A stretch of 31,503 nt of DNA from the IMG/VR virus record IMGVR_UViG_3300027899_001488, positions 1-31,503 of that record. One strand, given 5' to 3'. A model generated the notes under the pieces. The model was given only the letters and a program-made list of their open reading frames with translations, was not told where the DNA came from and did no database searches. Below, piece after piece: positions 1-8,346 of the stretch (position 1 is the stretch's first letter; every line of letters begins with the position of its first letter). Position numbers and translations under genes: made by a program. The DNA is from a virus.

Positions 1-1
1 A

Positions 2-304
2 TCAATGAAGTAGGTTGCCATCTATCTCGATACCATTTTCTCTCTTGTACACTTCCCAGTCAGCTGCATTCATGAGATCTGGAAATCTGGTTCCTCCGTT
101 GCATGATTCAGTTACGTATAACTTACCTGGAACAGAGCATCCACAGTTTACGCAATATTCATTGACCATACAATCGTCTTTACAAATAGTAGCACGGTAT
201 ATCACCTGTTCCTTTTCGTGAGCAGGTAATATGTGAATCCTGTCACCTAACATTTTGAGATTACCTTCAATAAACTGAAATATTTTCTTTGGAGTTATCT
301 TCAT
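2..304 (-). CDS. Small Cys-rich protein, probably zinc-binding, function unknown
   Basis: A 100-residue protein with six cysteines packed into residues 41-68 (C41, C45, C51, C54, C56, C68), including a CVNCGC knot, which suggests a small zinc-binding fold (inference). The C-terminal half has a distinctive RFPDLMNAADWEVYK stretch that I cannot assign to a named family. There is no signal peptide or membrane segment. Its ATG overlaps the stop of the sialic acid synthase gene as ATGA, so it is translationally linked to the end of the sugar gene run. A role in that pathway is possible from position alone. The TGA stop lies at the left edge of the window and the gene is complete. Confidence 0.6.
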   Translation of the reverse strand: MKITPKKIFQFIEGNLKMLGDRIHILPAHEKEQVIYRATICKDDCMVNEYCVNCGCSVPGKLYVTESCNGGTRFPDLMNAADWEVYKRENGIEIDGNLLH

Positions 305-1194
305 TTTCCTCTAAGTGTTTTACGTTTTGCTAATTCAGATTTTAATACTTTCCGCGGTCCATATCCACCACGCGCACTCTCAATATCTCGAATACTCTTT
401 ACTAGTTTTATTAAACCCTGCGGTTCAACTGATGCAAGCTGGTCGCTTCCCCAAAGGGATCTGTCAAGAGTTATATGCCGCTCAATCCATCTAGCTCCAA
501 GTAGAGTAGCTGCAATAGTAGTCGTGAGTCCATATTCATGACCAGAGTAACCGACTTCAAATTTCTTTTGAAAATCATGTCCTCGGTTAATATGATCAAG
601 ATATGTGATATAGTCTAAGTTCAATTCTTCGATTGGAGAAGGATAAGTAGAATTTGTATGAAACACAACATCAGGTTGACCCTCTGTGATAGCTAGATCA
701 ATCTCTTCTTGAGTGCTCATACCAGTTGAGATGAGTAGAAAATCTGAACTGTCTTTTGCATACTCTACTAAATCTAGATCATTGATTAAAGCAGATGGAA
801 TCTTTATCATTACTCCCCACTTTCCATTAGGAAGTTTAGTATGGAATCTTCTCATGAAATCAACTGACTTCTTATCCCAAACTGAAGCAAACCAGCCTAT
901 TTCTTTTTCACGACAGTACTCATCAATTTCATCGTATTGTGCTTGAGTAAGCTCAACATCAAGTTTATATTGAAAGTAGGTAGTCTCCTCCTTTCTCCAA
1001 GGAACAGACTTTGCCTTGGGTCTCTCGGCTGGTGGAATACATGATTCAGGGTCGCGCTTTTGAAATTTAACGTAATCAACACCAGCAACAACTGCAGCAT
1101 CAATCAGTTTTTTAACATTATACATAAAGGCAGTATGTGTTGGGCCGTATGCATAGTTTAATCCAATTTCTGCACAAATTATTGTTTTTTCCAT
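301..1194 (-). CDS. neuB: NeuB-type nonulosonic acid (sialic acid family) synthase lacking the SAF domain
   Basis: NeuB-family enzymes condense phosphoenolpyruvate with an N-acetylmannosamine-type sugar to give a nine-carbon nonulosonic acid. The 297-residue protein opens with the typical IICAEIGLN strand, has VKFQKR near residues 42-47, and ends the barrel with GYSGHE (H219) and IERHITLDR (H240). The 21-residue spacing between these two histidines equals that of the Mn-binding pair H215/H236 of meningococcal NeuB. The usual C-terminal SAF (antifreeze-like) domain of about 60 residues is absent: the chain ends just after the barrel. ATG at 1194 is chosen because homologues start a few residues before AEIG; ATG at 1212 would add six residues. 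It overlaps the upstream glycosyltransferase gene by 16 bases. Which sugar it makes (Neu, Leg, Pse or KDN) cannot be told. Confidence 0.9.
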   Translation of the reverse strand: MEKTIICAEIGLNYAYGPTHTAFMYNVKKLIDAAVVAGVDYVKFQKRDPESCIPPAERPKAKSVPWRKEETTYFQYKLDVELTQAQYDEIDEYCREKEIGWFASVWDKKSVDFMRRFHTKLPNGKWGVMIKIPSALINDLDLVEYAKDSSDFLLISTGMSTQEEIDLAITEGQPDVVFHTNSTYPSPIEELNLDYITYLDHINRGHDFQKKFEVGYSGHEYGLTTTIAATLLGARWIERHITLDRSLWGSDQLASVEPQGLIKLVKSIRDIESARGGYGPRKVLKSELAKRKTLRGK

Positions 1195-1853
1195 GTTATC
1201 CAAGGTGACCATTTTTTAGGTTTAGTATAATTACGAGCAAGACCATTTTTTGATAACCATGCTCTACCAATATCTCTTGAAAATTCAAAGCGTTGATCTA
1301 ATAGAACACTTTTATGTAAATGTAAATTACCTTTTTTATTTCTAAAAAGTATTTTCATTTGATATTCCGGATTCAAGTCTTCTACAAGATATGGTAGATA
1401 TTTTTTTATATGACTTGTTGAAAATAGACTTGGAACAAAGGTCGGTTCTGTAAGTTCTTTAATTCCAGTTGGACTATTTTTTTTATTTAGTACGCACTGT
1501 AGATTAGATGAACCTAGTTTAGATATAAGTTTAGATATTTCAACTGAACTTGAGAGCTCCCAATCGTCTTCTAAATGAAAAAAATATTGGCTTTTAACTT
1601 GAGAAAAACACCAAATAACTGCTTTTGCAAAATTTGCAGTTGCCGGTAAGTTAACTACGACTTTTCCAAAATATTTTTTAGCGATTTGTTCAACTGCACT
1701 AATATTAGTTGAAGTAGGCGAAGGATCTACATTAATATAAAGAGTACTTGCCTTAAAATCAATACCTTTTAATTTAGAACAATAGCTTGCGTACGTTCTA
1801 TTTAAGATTTCTGGTCTATTACAGGCAGTTGTTGTAAATTCAAATGCTATCAT
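1179..1853 (-). CDS. Glycosyltransferase, GT-A fold (family 2-like)
   Basis: A protein of about 224 residues whose N-terminus (IAFEFTTTACNRPEIL) looks like the first strand and sugar-nucleotide loop of GT2-type enzymes, followed by a clear metal-binding HLEDDWEL motif near residue 95. These are the hallmarks of a GT-A inverting transferase. There are no membrane segments, so it is probably cytosolic. ATG at 1853 is chosen because it overlaps the stop of the upstream gene as ATGA, the junction type used repeatedly in this run; the ATG at 1862 would add three residues. It lies between another transferase and neuB, so it probably adds a sugar to the same glycan. Donor and acceptor are unknown. 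Confidence 0.75.
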   Translation of the reverse strand: MIAFEFTTTACNRPEILNRTYASYCSKLKGIDFKASTLYINVDPSPTSTNISAVEQIAKKYFGKVVVNLPATANFAKAVIWCFSQVKSQYFFHLEDDWELSSSVEISKLISKLGSSNLQCVLNKKNSPTGIKELTEPTFVPSLFSTSHIKKYLPYLVEDLNPEYQMKILFRNKKGNLHLHKSVLLDQRFEFSRDIGRAWLSKNGLARNYTKPKKWSPWITWKKQ

Positions 1854-2680
1854 TTTTTCCATTGTGTGTATGGTATATTAAAGATATTTTCGCATTTAGT
1901 TAGATTGCCATTACCTGCTTTTGGAAATATAATTTTCTTAAAATTAAAAGTAGTGCAGTGTTCAGTTATTTCTCCAATTATTTTAACAAGTTCACGGGTT
2001 CGATTGCGGTCCATTATTCCTCGAGTAGTCGATTCATACTTTAGCAGAAGATTCTTTCGAACTGTCTCCATATGATGCATAGTTAAGTCAGTTGAAGAAA
2101 ACTCATGTGACTTAGTAGTATTTCCAGAAATTCCTCGAGTAGGATCGCATTTTACGAAAAATTTGTTACTCATTTTAGAAGAGCTTGAGATCTTACATAT
2201 AAACGGGACTCTGTTTGAATCATATCCTCTGTGTAGAGTAGGAATATTTACATAATTAATAAATCGAACAGCAGTCACATCATAGTTATACTTGATAATC
2301 TGCTCTTTGGCTTTGCTAAACTGACTTGAATCGTAAAATTCGTCAACATCCATACAAAGATAATGAGTACATCTATTACGTAAACATAAATTTAATCCAA
2401 CTTGTCTCTTTGCAGTTTCGTAACGTTTAGCGGTAGGTATAGCTGATCTTTCCTTACTATTTAGAGGTAAAAATGATGTAAATTCAATTAATTCATTAAT
2501 TTGACCAGTTTTAAGAAGATTTTTTAGAACATTAAAATCTTCAGTAGGTAAGATCTTTCCAAACCACGAAACCTTTTGATAAATTACACTAACGTATTCA
2601 ACGTGTTGTCTAATCTGCCGAATTGAGTGTTCGAGTAGCTCAACTCCATCAAAAACGATATATGATACTCCAAGTTTCAT
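1850..2680 (-). CDS. Probable glycosyltransferase (GT2/GT92-like)
   Basis: A 276-residue protein with an N-terminal strand and loop (LGVSYIVFDGVELLEHSIRQ) followed by an aspartate-rich LCMDVDEFYD motif near residue 130, the pattern seen in GT2- and GT92-like enzymes that bind a nucleotide sugar with a metal. The middle part carries the long insertion (SAIPTAKRYETAKRQ) that such enzymes have before the DxD strand. The ATG overlaps the stop of the DegT-type gene by one base (TAATG) and its own stop overlaps the next start, so it belongs to one polycistronic unit. No transmembrane helix is apparent. The sugar specificity cannot be read from sequence. Confidence 0.65.
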   Translation of the reverse strand: MKLGVSYIVFDGVELLEHSIRQIRQHVEYVSVIYQKVSWFGKILPTEDFNVLKNLLKTGQINELIEFTSFLPLNSKERSAIPTAKRYETAKRQVGLNLCLRNRCTHYLCMDVDEFYDSSQFSKAKEQIIKYNYDVTAVRFINYVNIPTLHRGYDSNRVPFICKISSSSKMSNKFFVKCDPTRGISGNTTKSHEFSSTDLTMHHMETVRKNLLLKYESTTRGIMDRNRTRELVKIIGEITEHCTTFNFKKIIFPKAGNGNLTKCENIFNIPYTQWKK

Positions 2681-3315
2681 TAAACTATTATTTTACTATT
2701 TTTAAAAATAGAAAATTCAGTTAGGTCTCTATATCCATTTAATTCACCTTGGTCAGTAACATGTTCTGGATAATTTTGTAATAAACAAAGTCCTTGTGCC
2801 GCTTCTTGAGGAGTCATGTACATATTCCATCCAAACGATGTAATATCATCTTCTTTATAGAATCGTTCACTTCTACCCTCGTATCTTGCGCGTTTAAACC
2901 ATTCTACTGCAGTAAGGTCGTCAGTTAATATCATTCCTCCTTTACCTATACCTAACTGTTTTTTTATGTGAAAAGATAAGCACATAAATGAGCCTGGGAT
3001 ATACATATTTGAAGTTAATCTTTTTGCAGAATCGTAGATTGGATATGGCGAAAGTTGGTATATTCCAGTCCAATGGTTTGTATCAGGACGTTTATCAAAA
3101 ATTACATCACCACCTGCCTGAATGATACTCATAGGTACTGACAGATACGTCTTCGATGGAATCGTTATTTCTTTTACTTCTAGATATTTACAGCACAAAA
3201 AAATAGCGTTGGTGCAGCTATCTACTGACACTGCGTATTTTGAACCAGTATATAATGCAAGTTCTTCTTCAAACATTTGAACAATTGAATACGGATTATG
3301 TTTTTTGATAGGCAT
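2680..3315 (-). CDS. Very short DegT/DnrJ/EryC1/StrS-type sugar aminotransferase
   Basis: PLP-dependent enzymes of this family put an amino group on a keto-sugar nucleotide. Visible motifs are the cofactor-binding region near VSVDSCTNAIFL (residues 30-40), the PLP-ring aspartate in YDSAKRL (D95), and the Schiff-base lysine in LSFHIKKQLGIGKGG (K119, matching the family pattern S-F-H-x-x-K). The chain has only 211 residues against about 370 for the family, so most of the C-terminal small domain is missing. The gene is not obviously broken: it ends one base into the next ATG and has no frameshifted continuation. It could be a minimal active enzyme, a partner of a host enzyme, or a relic. The neighbouring acyltransferase gene fits a pair making an N-acylated amino sugar. 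Confidence 0.75.
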   Translation of the reverse strand: MPIKKHNPYSIVQMFEEELALYTGSKYAVSVDSCTNAIFLCCKYLEVKEITIPSKTYLSVPMSIIQAGGDVIFDKRPDTNHWTGIYQLSPYPIYDSAKRLTSNMYIPGSFMCLSFHIKKQLGIGKGGMILTDDLTAVEWFKRARYEGRSERFYKEDDITSFGWNMYMTPQEAAQGLCLLQNYPEHVTDQGELNGYRDLTEFSIFKNSKIIV

Positions 3316-4103
3316 TATTCTTGATTATTTTTAGGTATGAATTTTGCTTTATTTGGTAAAAGATATTTCATAAAACTTATTTCCTCATCAGTTACATTCT
3401 TAGTATATGTTCGAGTACTGACATTAAAGTATGAAATATTGTCATTTCTAATTTCAGAATCATCTAATATTATTTTAATTGATGCTGGTGAGTTACATTC
3501 TTTATAGTAATTTAACATTTTTTTGTATTTTTCATCAAGAGTCACTTCTTTAAATTGAGGTGAAATCTTTCCAGTTAAATCCTTTGCAGGTGAACCTCCA
3601 TATATGTGATTTTCTTCCATATCTTTGGTTATTACACTCCCGACTAGTGCCATAGATTTATCTTTTGCATGTATTGGAGAAACAATACAGTGTCCGACGA
3701 ACCAACAGTCATTTCCTATTAACAGTGGGTGATTTGAATTATAATTACATCCTTCCAAATCATCGCCGTATAGAATATGTGACCATAACTGAGAGTGCGC
3801 ACCGATTCCACAATTATTACCAATAGTCGTTCCACCAATACTGTCAATGATTGTGTATTGTCCGATCCAAGCGTTATGTCCAATTGACAAAGGCTTATAT
3901 CCATGTAAATTAGTATGGTGATGTATTTTACAATAATCGCCTATTTGTAAATCGTCTACAATTATTTGCACGTTATCACCAATATATGTATTATCACCAA
4001 TCTTTACATGATGTGCTTTGCCGGTTAACCCTCGGATAGTCGCAGTCGGCGAGATAATTACGTTTTTTCCGAGTTCTAAATATTCAACTTGTATATTTTC
4101 CAT
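3315..4103 (-). CDS. Left-handed beta-helix (hexapeptide repeat) acyltransferase
   Basis: A 262-residue protein whose first two thirds are a run of hexapeptide repeats (for example VKIGDNTYIGDNVQI, LSIGHNAWIGQYTII, TTIGNNCGIGAHSQ), the signature of the left-handed beta-helix transferases that move acetyl or other acyl groups from CoA or ACP. A histidine in AHSQLWSH and the C-terminal YGGSPAKDL coil end resemble sugar O/N-acetyltransferases. The last 80 residues are a separate tail of unknown role. It abuts the short DegT-type aminotransferase with a one-base overlap, an arrangement like the aminotransferase plus acyltransferase pairs that build N-acylamino deoxysugars. Exact substrate unknown. 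Confidence 0.85.
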   Translation of the reverse strand: MENIQVEYLELGKNVIISPTATIRGLTGKAHHVKIGDNTYIGDNVQIIVDDLQIGDYCKIHHHTNLHGYKPLSIGHNAWIGQYTIIDSIGGTTIGNNCGIGAHSQLWSHILYGDDLEGCNYNSNHPLLIGNDCWFVGHCIVSPIHAKDKSMALVGSVITKDMEENHIYGGSPAKDLTGKISPQFKEVTLDEKYKKMLNYYKECNSPASIKIILDDSEIRNDNISYFNVSTRTYTKNVTDEEISFMKYLLPNKAKFIPKNNQE

Positions 4104-4104
4104 A

Positions 4105-4893
4105 TTACTTTTTATTTTTCCAAAAGGATATATCTAGCCATTCATTATTACAGAAGATATTACGAGTTCCTTCTGAAACATCTTCTCGAACCTTACCGAT
4201 GTATTGTGATTCTTTCTTTATTAAATTAATTAAATTAGGGATATTTTTGTATTCAGTAAAATTAGGAAGATTAGTATGGCCTATACCTAATGTTTTTCTT
4301 CCCATATGTCCAAGTTCAAACATTGCAGTGCACCCTCCCTTTGGAGTAGGCTTAATATAAACAAAGCATTTTTTATAGAACTCTTCAATTAATTTTGGAA
4401 GTGTAATGTTATCTGTATAGATAAACATGTCTTCTCCAAAATAATTAATTAAAGGAAGAATTACTTCATTCCATTGAAAATAAGCGGACCTCGTTCCTTT
4501 AACACCACGATAGACATATATTTTATCTCCTAATGGACATGAATAAAAGTTAGAATAATCCTTAACTTGAAGATATAGCTGCTTATGCGAAATTTTATTG
4601 CTCTTTAAAATTTTTGAAAATTCTCCAGGATAAGCTAGTGTGAATCCTTTGCCACTAGATATGACTGATTTTACACAAAGTATAGAGTTATTTCGTATAT
4701 CGCCTCCTCCCCAAATTATAATTGAATATGACTTGTGTAAAGTAAGTGCGGTTAAGTCAGAGTTAGTATATAATCCAAAAAAAATTGCAGGTTGAGCTGG
4801 GTCTGAATATCTTTCTAATTTCCAAAAATTTCTAAAATTTTCTCCGAAGGTTGTCTCAAGAGTTGGAGATATGTAAACTTGACGTATCCTCAT
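4105..4893 (-). CDS. Probable glycosyltransferase, GT-B-like, unassigned family
   Basis: A 262-residue protein. The C-terminal half contains CFVYIKPTPKGGCTAMFELG followed by GRKTLGIGHTNLPNF, resembling the nucleotide-sugar binding region of GT-B transferases, where an acidic residue in an E-x-G/M segment binds the donor. The N-terminal half has a Rossmann-like SIIIWGGGDIRN strand-loop. Overall similarity to any named family is weak, so the call rests on these segments and on the surrounding glycan genes. Its ATG overlaps the stop of the GT2 gene upstream as ATGA. It could instead be a glycan-modifying enzyme of another type. Confidence 0.5.
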   Translation of the reverse strand: MRIRQVYISPTLETTFGENFRNFWKLERYSDPAQPAIFFGLYTNSDLTALTLHKSYSIIIWGGGDIRNNSILCVKSVISSGKGFTLAYPGEFSKILKSNKISHKQLYLQVKDYSNFYSCPLGDKIYVYRGVKGTRSAYFQWNEVILPLINYFGEDMFIYTDNITLPKLIEEFYKKCFVYIKPTPKGGCTAMFELGHMGRKTLGIGHTNLPNFTEYKNIPNLINLIKKESQYIGKVREDVSEGTRNIFCNNEWLDISFWKNKK

Positions 4894-5612
4894 ATGCTCT
4901 TGAATTTATTTTTTTCTGAGGTACGTCGTGCATTATAATCTGCGTATAAATATTCTTGTGAAAGTTTTGGTGGAGACGTTTCATTACTTCCAGGATTGTG
5001 CCTATCCATCTGTTCAGAATAAAATGGATTAGTTATATACTGCTTGCGTCTACGTAGCTTAGAGGATGCAGCTTTTTTACATAACTCTTTTGCAAAATAT
5101 CCCATTTTAAGACCCTTTGGTAAATTAAAACCTCCAGTCGCATCAAACAGTGGGCGATATATCATAGTTCCGCCTAGACCAGTTACTTGCCTATAATACG
5201 CGTGATCATTTATTTTTACTAGTTGAGTATCAGTGTCCTTAATAGGAAAATTAAAGAAGGTTACCATTCCACAATCTTTAAATTCATTAAGTATTTGAAT
5301 TGAAGCTGTATCCCAACCTCGGTGAAACCACATATCATCACACGACATTACAAAATATTCAGAAGAAGTTGCTCTGATTATTTTATTAAATGATTCAGCA
5401 CTTCCTAAATTTTCAGAATTTATTATAACTTCGTCGATTTTACCAAAGGCTTTCATTTCTAAGAGCCACTCGTTGGTTCCATCATTAGAATTATCTGAAA
5501 TAACAAGAAGTCTATATGGTATCTTAGTGGAAGCAATAATCGACCATATGCAATTTTTTAAATAATCAAGACGATTATATGTTACAACACAAATATCTAC
5601 TAGACTCTGCAT
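4890..5612 (-). CDS. Family 2 glycosyltransferase
   Basis: A 240-residue GT-A protein with the full GT2 pattern: VDICVVTYNRLDYLKNC at the start, VISDNSNDGT for the nucleotide-binding aspartate (about residues 36-45), SAESFNKIIRAT, and the metal-binding SCDDMWF near residue 94. After the catalytic domain a LGGTMIYRP segment fits the acceptor-binding helix region of the family. No membrane helix, so it probably acts at the cytosolic face on a glycan intermediate. It sits in the middle of the minus-strand sugar run, with ATGA coupling to the next gene and a three-base gap to the preceding one. Donor sugar unknown. Confidence 0.85.
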   Translation of the reverse strand: MQSLVDICVVTYNRLDYLKNCIWSIIASTKIPYRLLVISDNSNDGTNEWLLEMKAFGKIDEVIINSENLGSAESFNKIIRATSSEYFVMSCDDMWFHRGWDTASIQILNEFKDCGMVTFFNFPIKDTDTQLVKINDHAYYRQVTGLGGTMIYRPLFDATGGFNLPKGLKMGYFAKELCKKAASSKLRRRKQYITNPFYSEQMDRHNPGSNETSPPKLSQEYLYADYNARRTSEKNKFKSI

Positions 5613-5614
5613 AT

Positions 5615-6196
5615 TTACTTATTTTTTTTAGATTTATTATTTCCATGTATTACCCATTTACAATATCCTTCAGGTAATAATGTTATATTTTTTGTAAGTT
5701 CATACATTTGTCCATGTTTTCTTTCATTGACATGATGAATTACAGTTTTCTGACATAAACTTAAAAACATTGAACATCTAGTATTATGATATTTAGGCAA
5801 ATGAGTATCTGTTTTTTTCCAAAAATCAAACATAGTTGGCTGTGCATGTATAATAAAGCATTCAAATCTTTTGATATTTTCAGAATACTTTGATTGTATC
5901 GTATCGATATATTTCGGAGACATCCAATCATCACAATCATGTCTAGTTTGAATATTAGGTTTATGTGATTTTACATATTCAATAAATCCATAGTTATCGT
6001 ATACTGCATCAAATTGGAAATCTAATTTTTCTCTTAAGTAACTTTCATCTTGAATATTTGTGATAAGCACCCAAGTAAAATTTTTTTGAATTTGAGATTT
6101 TAATGCAGGAATTAAAATAGCTTGTGTAATAGTTAGATATTTATCTAGTAATTCCCTATCTGTAAAATTCATCCTAGATACGATAATATGCTTCAT
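5615..6196 (-). CDS. Putative rhamnosyltransferase-family glycosyltransferase
   Basis: A 193-residue protein resembling the putative rhamnosyl transferase family: an opening HIIVSRMNFTDRELL, an ALKSQIQKNFTWVLIT strand-helix typical of the family, and the metal-binding RHDCDDWMSPKYI near residues 103-115, where related proteins have R-x-D-D-D. Family members are usually longer (about 250 residues), so the C-terminal part is reduced. It follows the 500-residue transferase gene by one base and precedes the GT2 gene by two. The donor sugar name comes from the family label only and is not shown by the sequence. Confidence 0.7.
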   Translation of the reverse strand: MKHIIVSRMNFTDRELLDKYLTITQAILIPALKSQIQKNFTWVLITNIQDESYLREKLDFQFDAVYDNYGFIEYVKSHKPNIQTRHDCDDWMSPKYIDTIQSKYSENIKRFECFIIHAQPTMFDFWKKTDTHLPKYHNTRCSMFLSLCQKTVIHHVNERKHGQMYELTKNITLLPEGYCKWVIHGNNKSKKNK

Positions 6197-6197
6197 A

Positions 6198-7709
6198 TTA
6201 AGATATTTTTTTAAATTCTACGATTTGTGGAATAATTGGAATACTCCAATTACGATTATTTTCAATCCATTTTGCGTGAGTAATTCTAGCTGGAGACCTG
6301 TAGTTAGTTTTAACGTTTTGCGTAAGACTCTCTGAATGAATTCTTCTATAAAAAAGAGAATATTTTAATTCAATACTAACAACTCCATTCTTTAAGCATC
6401 GCTTGATAAATTCAGTATCAGCTGCACATTTCCATGGCTGAAATCCTCCAATTTTATTAAAAGTATTTTTTGAAATAAAAAATACTCCATGTGCGACTGA
6501 CTTGTGTAAATTAGTGCTGATATACGGATTATAATTAAAATCTAGATACTTAAATCGAATTGGTCGGTCTATTGAATATCTTGAAAAGATATAGTTTAGT
6601 AGATTTTTATGCATAATATCATCTGCATCAAAGAAAAGATAATTATCATACTTTGCAAGTGAAGTTAAGGTATTTCTAATAATATATGGCCCAACTGATT
6701 CATTTGAAAAGTAAATTTTCAAATGTGGATAGTTATTTTTAATAGTGTTAAGATAATTTAAAGTATCTAAACAGTTATCAATGCCTACTAATATTTCATA
6801 TTCACCTAAACTTGTTTGAGAGATAATTGAGTCAAGACATTCTTTAATATACTTCTTTACTGAAAACGCAGGAATTATTATGGAAACCGGATATTTAGTG
6901 ACGTCAGTAATGAATTCTTCAGCAGATGCTGCAATATACTCATTATTAGTATTCCTAATAAGCGTGCGATCTACTCGTACAGACCGAGGCTTGGCAAGCG
7001 TTACCGGTACACTTAATTTTGCGACCTTTGCCATAGAGGTTTTGTTCTTTTCAAGCCACACTCTACCTATTTTTGAATAATTTGAGGAAGCGCTAGTAAT
7101 ATTATCATATGTGATAATCTTAGAATTATTTAGAGTATGCCCAAGCTGATTAAATTTTTGATCTGGCACAGTCGACGATATAACAATATCAGTATTTGAA
7201 AATACTGGTACATCTGGTAGAATCTGGGAAAGGGTCTCTGAAAGATTAGAACTAGCTACGAGTTGAGGATCCTCGGATACACTTGAAAATATCGCAGGTG
7301 ACACATCTAAATACATTACGGACCAATCTAGAGATCGAAATGCTGTGCCTCGTTTAAGAAGAGAAGCAATTTGGTTAACTATGATACTCATACTAGAAAA
7401 GTATAGAGTATTTTCTGTACTTATTGTAAATACATTTAACTTTAGAGAAGAGTATATTTTCTCTAATCTGCTGGGCGAGTTTGCCTTTAAATTAGAGAAG
7501 ATTGAACTAACTGGAATCACCGAAATATCAGAATATAATAGTCTAAGATGATCTAGATTAGTAGAGGACAAGGGAAGCTCAGGGTGTACCATGAGCTGGA
7601 TCTTTCCTCTAAATTGAGGATTTCGATTAATTAGTGTAGAGATCGCAGTTCTAGTAAAGTGAAAATATATGTCACTAGCTTCAGTTATTACACGGAGAGG
7701 TTGACTCAT
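6198..7709 (-). CDS. Two-domain protein with C-terminal GT2 glycosyltransferase
   Basis: A protein of about 503 residues. Residues from about 275 to the end are a GT2 domain: YPVSIIIPAFSVKKYIKEC, EILVGIDNCLD, then FFDADDIMHKN as the metal-binding motif (about residue 362), and a GGFQPWKCAADTEFIKR segment that matches the GG-x-x-x..ED-x-E/D acceptor and base region of GT2 polymerising or LPS enzymes. The first 270 residues are not recognised; they contain alternating strands and helices and may be a second transferase-like domain. ATG at 7709 is chosen because the longer reading at 7721 begins with TTG. It still overlaps the cytidylyltransferase gene by 29 bases, the deepest overlap of the run. 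Confidence 0.8.
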   Translation of the reverse strand: MSQPLRVITEASDIYFHFTRTAISTLINRNPQFRGKIQLMVHPELPLSSTNLDHLRLLYSDISVIPVSSIFSNLKANSPSRLEKIYSSLKLNVFTISTENTLYFSSMSIIVNQIASLLKRGTAFRSLDWSVMYLDVSPAIFSSVSEDPQLVASSNLSETLSQILPDVPVFSNTDIVISSTVPDQKFNQLGHTLNNSKIITYDNITSASSNYSKIGRVWLEKNKTSMAKVAKLSVPVTLAKPRSVRVDRTLIRNTNNEYIAASAEEFITDVTKYPVSIIIPAFSVKKYIKECLDSIISQTSLGEYEILVGIDNCLDTLNYLNTIKNNYPHLKIYFSNESVGPYIIRNTLTSLAKYDNYLFFDADDIMHKNLLNYIFSRYSIDRPIRFKYLDFNYNPYISTNLHKSVAHGVFFISKNTFNKIGGFQPWKCAADTEFIKRCLKNGVVSIELKYSLFYRRIHSESLTQNVKTNYRSPARITHAKWIENNRNWSIPIIPQIVEFKKIS

Positions 7710-8346
7710 TGAACTTATCAAGATCCTTTTTTAGATCAATATCTATAACTCTGGGAATCGTATAGAATATTGTAGTGTCGCAATACATGTTGCTGTTTAG
7801 CTTATATATGGTGTCTGCTCTAAAAATACTTATGTAGTGACTTAATTCAAAGCAAACTGGATAGTCTTGGCGTCTGTATAGATTGTGTGGGACTACCTGT
7901 TTTCCAAATAGCGGATTAGTAGGATCTTCGGTAAGACAGAGATATGGGTGACTCTGAACCTCCTGTCGGCATAACAAGGATTGGCTCATCTCTCGATTAT
8001 TGGAGTCGACCATTAGTAGATATGCTGAGAGCACATCGCTCCATCTCCGTTCAGGGTAGGTAACATATAATAAAACGATAAAATCTGACCTCTTTGGCTG
8101 TATCTTATCGTATGCGTGAATGATTACGTCCTTTATTGAAGTCTCGTCCTCAGCTAGAGCAGAGGGACGATCTATTATATTGACTCCATACTCTTCGGCA
8201 ATCTTGATAATTTCTGAGTCATCTGTTGTTACCCAAGTAGAAGACAAGAGCTCTTCTGGAATAATCGCTAGAGTGTGTCGTAGAAGAGTTCTGTTCTTAA
8301 AAGGTAAACCCTTTGAACCGAGTCGAGCTGGAATAACAATTTTCAT
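7681..8346 (-). CDS. neuA: CMP-nonulosonate (acylneuraminate-type) cytidylyltransferase
   Basis: NeuA-type enzymes activate a nonulosonic acid with CTP to give the CMP-sugar used by transferases. The 221-residue protein begins with the family signature IPARLGSKGLPFKN (residues 5-18), contains WVTTDDSEIIKIAEEYG, the RPSALAEDETS segment, and a late DIDLKKDLDKF, all in the usual order and at the usual length of about 220-230. KdsB-type enzymes differ in the first motif, so a sialic, legionaminic or pseudaminic acid activator is more likely. It is paired with neuB at the other end of the same run. The ATG overlaps the DUF115-like gene stop as ATGA. Host sugar metabolism is bypassed only if the ketose product of NeuB is its substrate (inference). 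Confidence 0.85.
   Translation of the reverse strand: MKIVIPARLGSKGLPFKNRTLLRHTLAIIPEELLSSTWVTTDDSEIIKIAEEYGVNIIDRPSALAEDETSIKDVIIHAYDKIQPKRSDFIVLLYVTYPERRWSDVLSAYLLMVDSNNREMSQSLLCRQEVQSHPYLCLTEDPTNPLFGKQVVPHNLYRRQDYPVCFELSHYISIFRADTIYKLNSNMYCDTTIFYTIPRVIDIDLKKDLDKFNESTSPCNN

Noticed and set aside
2680-3315. Frameshift or pseudogene reading of the short aminotransferase
   Set aside because: The next gene starts one base into its stop codon with a different domain, and no remnant of the missing C-terminal half is seen in another frame.
6138-6145. GATAAATA on the minus strand inside the rhamnosyltransferase-like gene
   Set aside because: It lies within the coding region, about 50 bases after the start, and there is no gene start at the correct distance.
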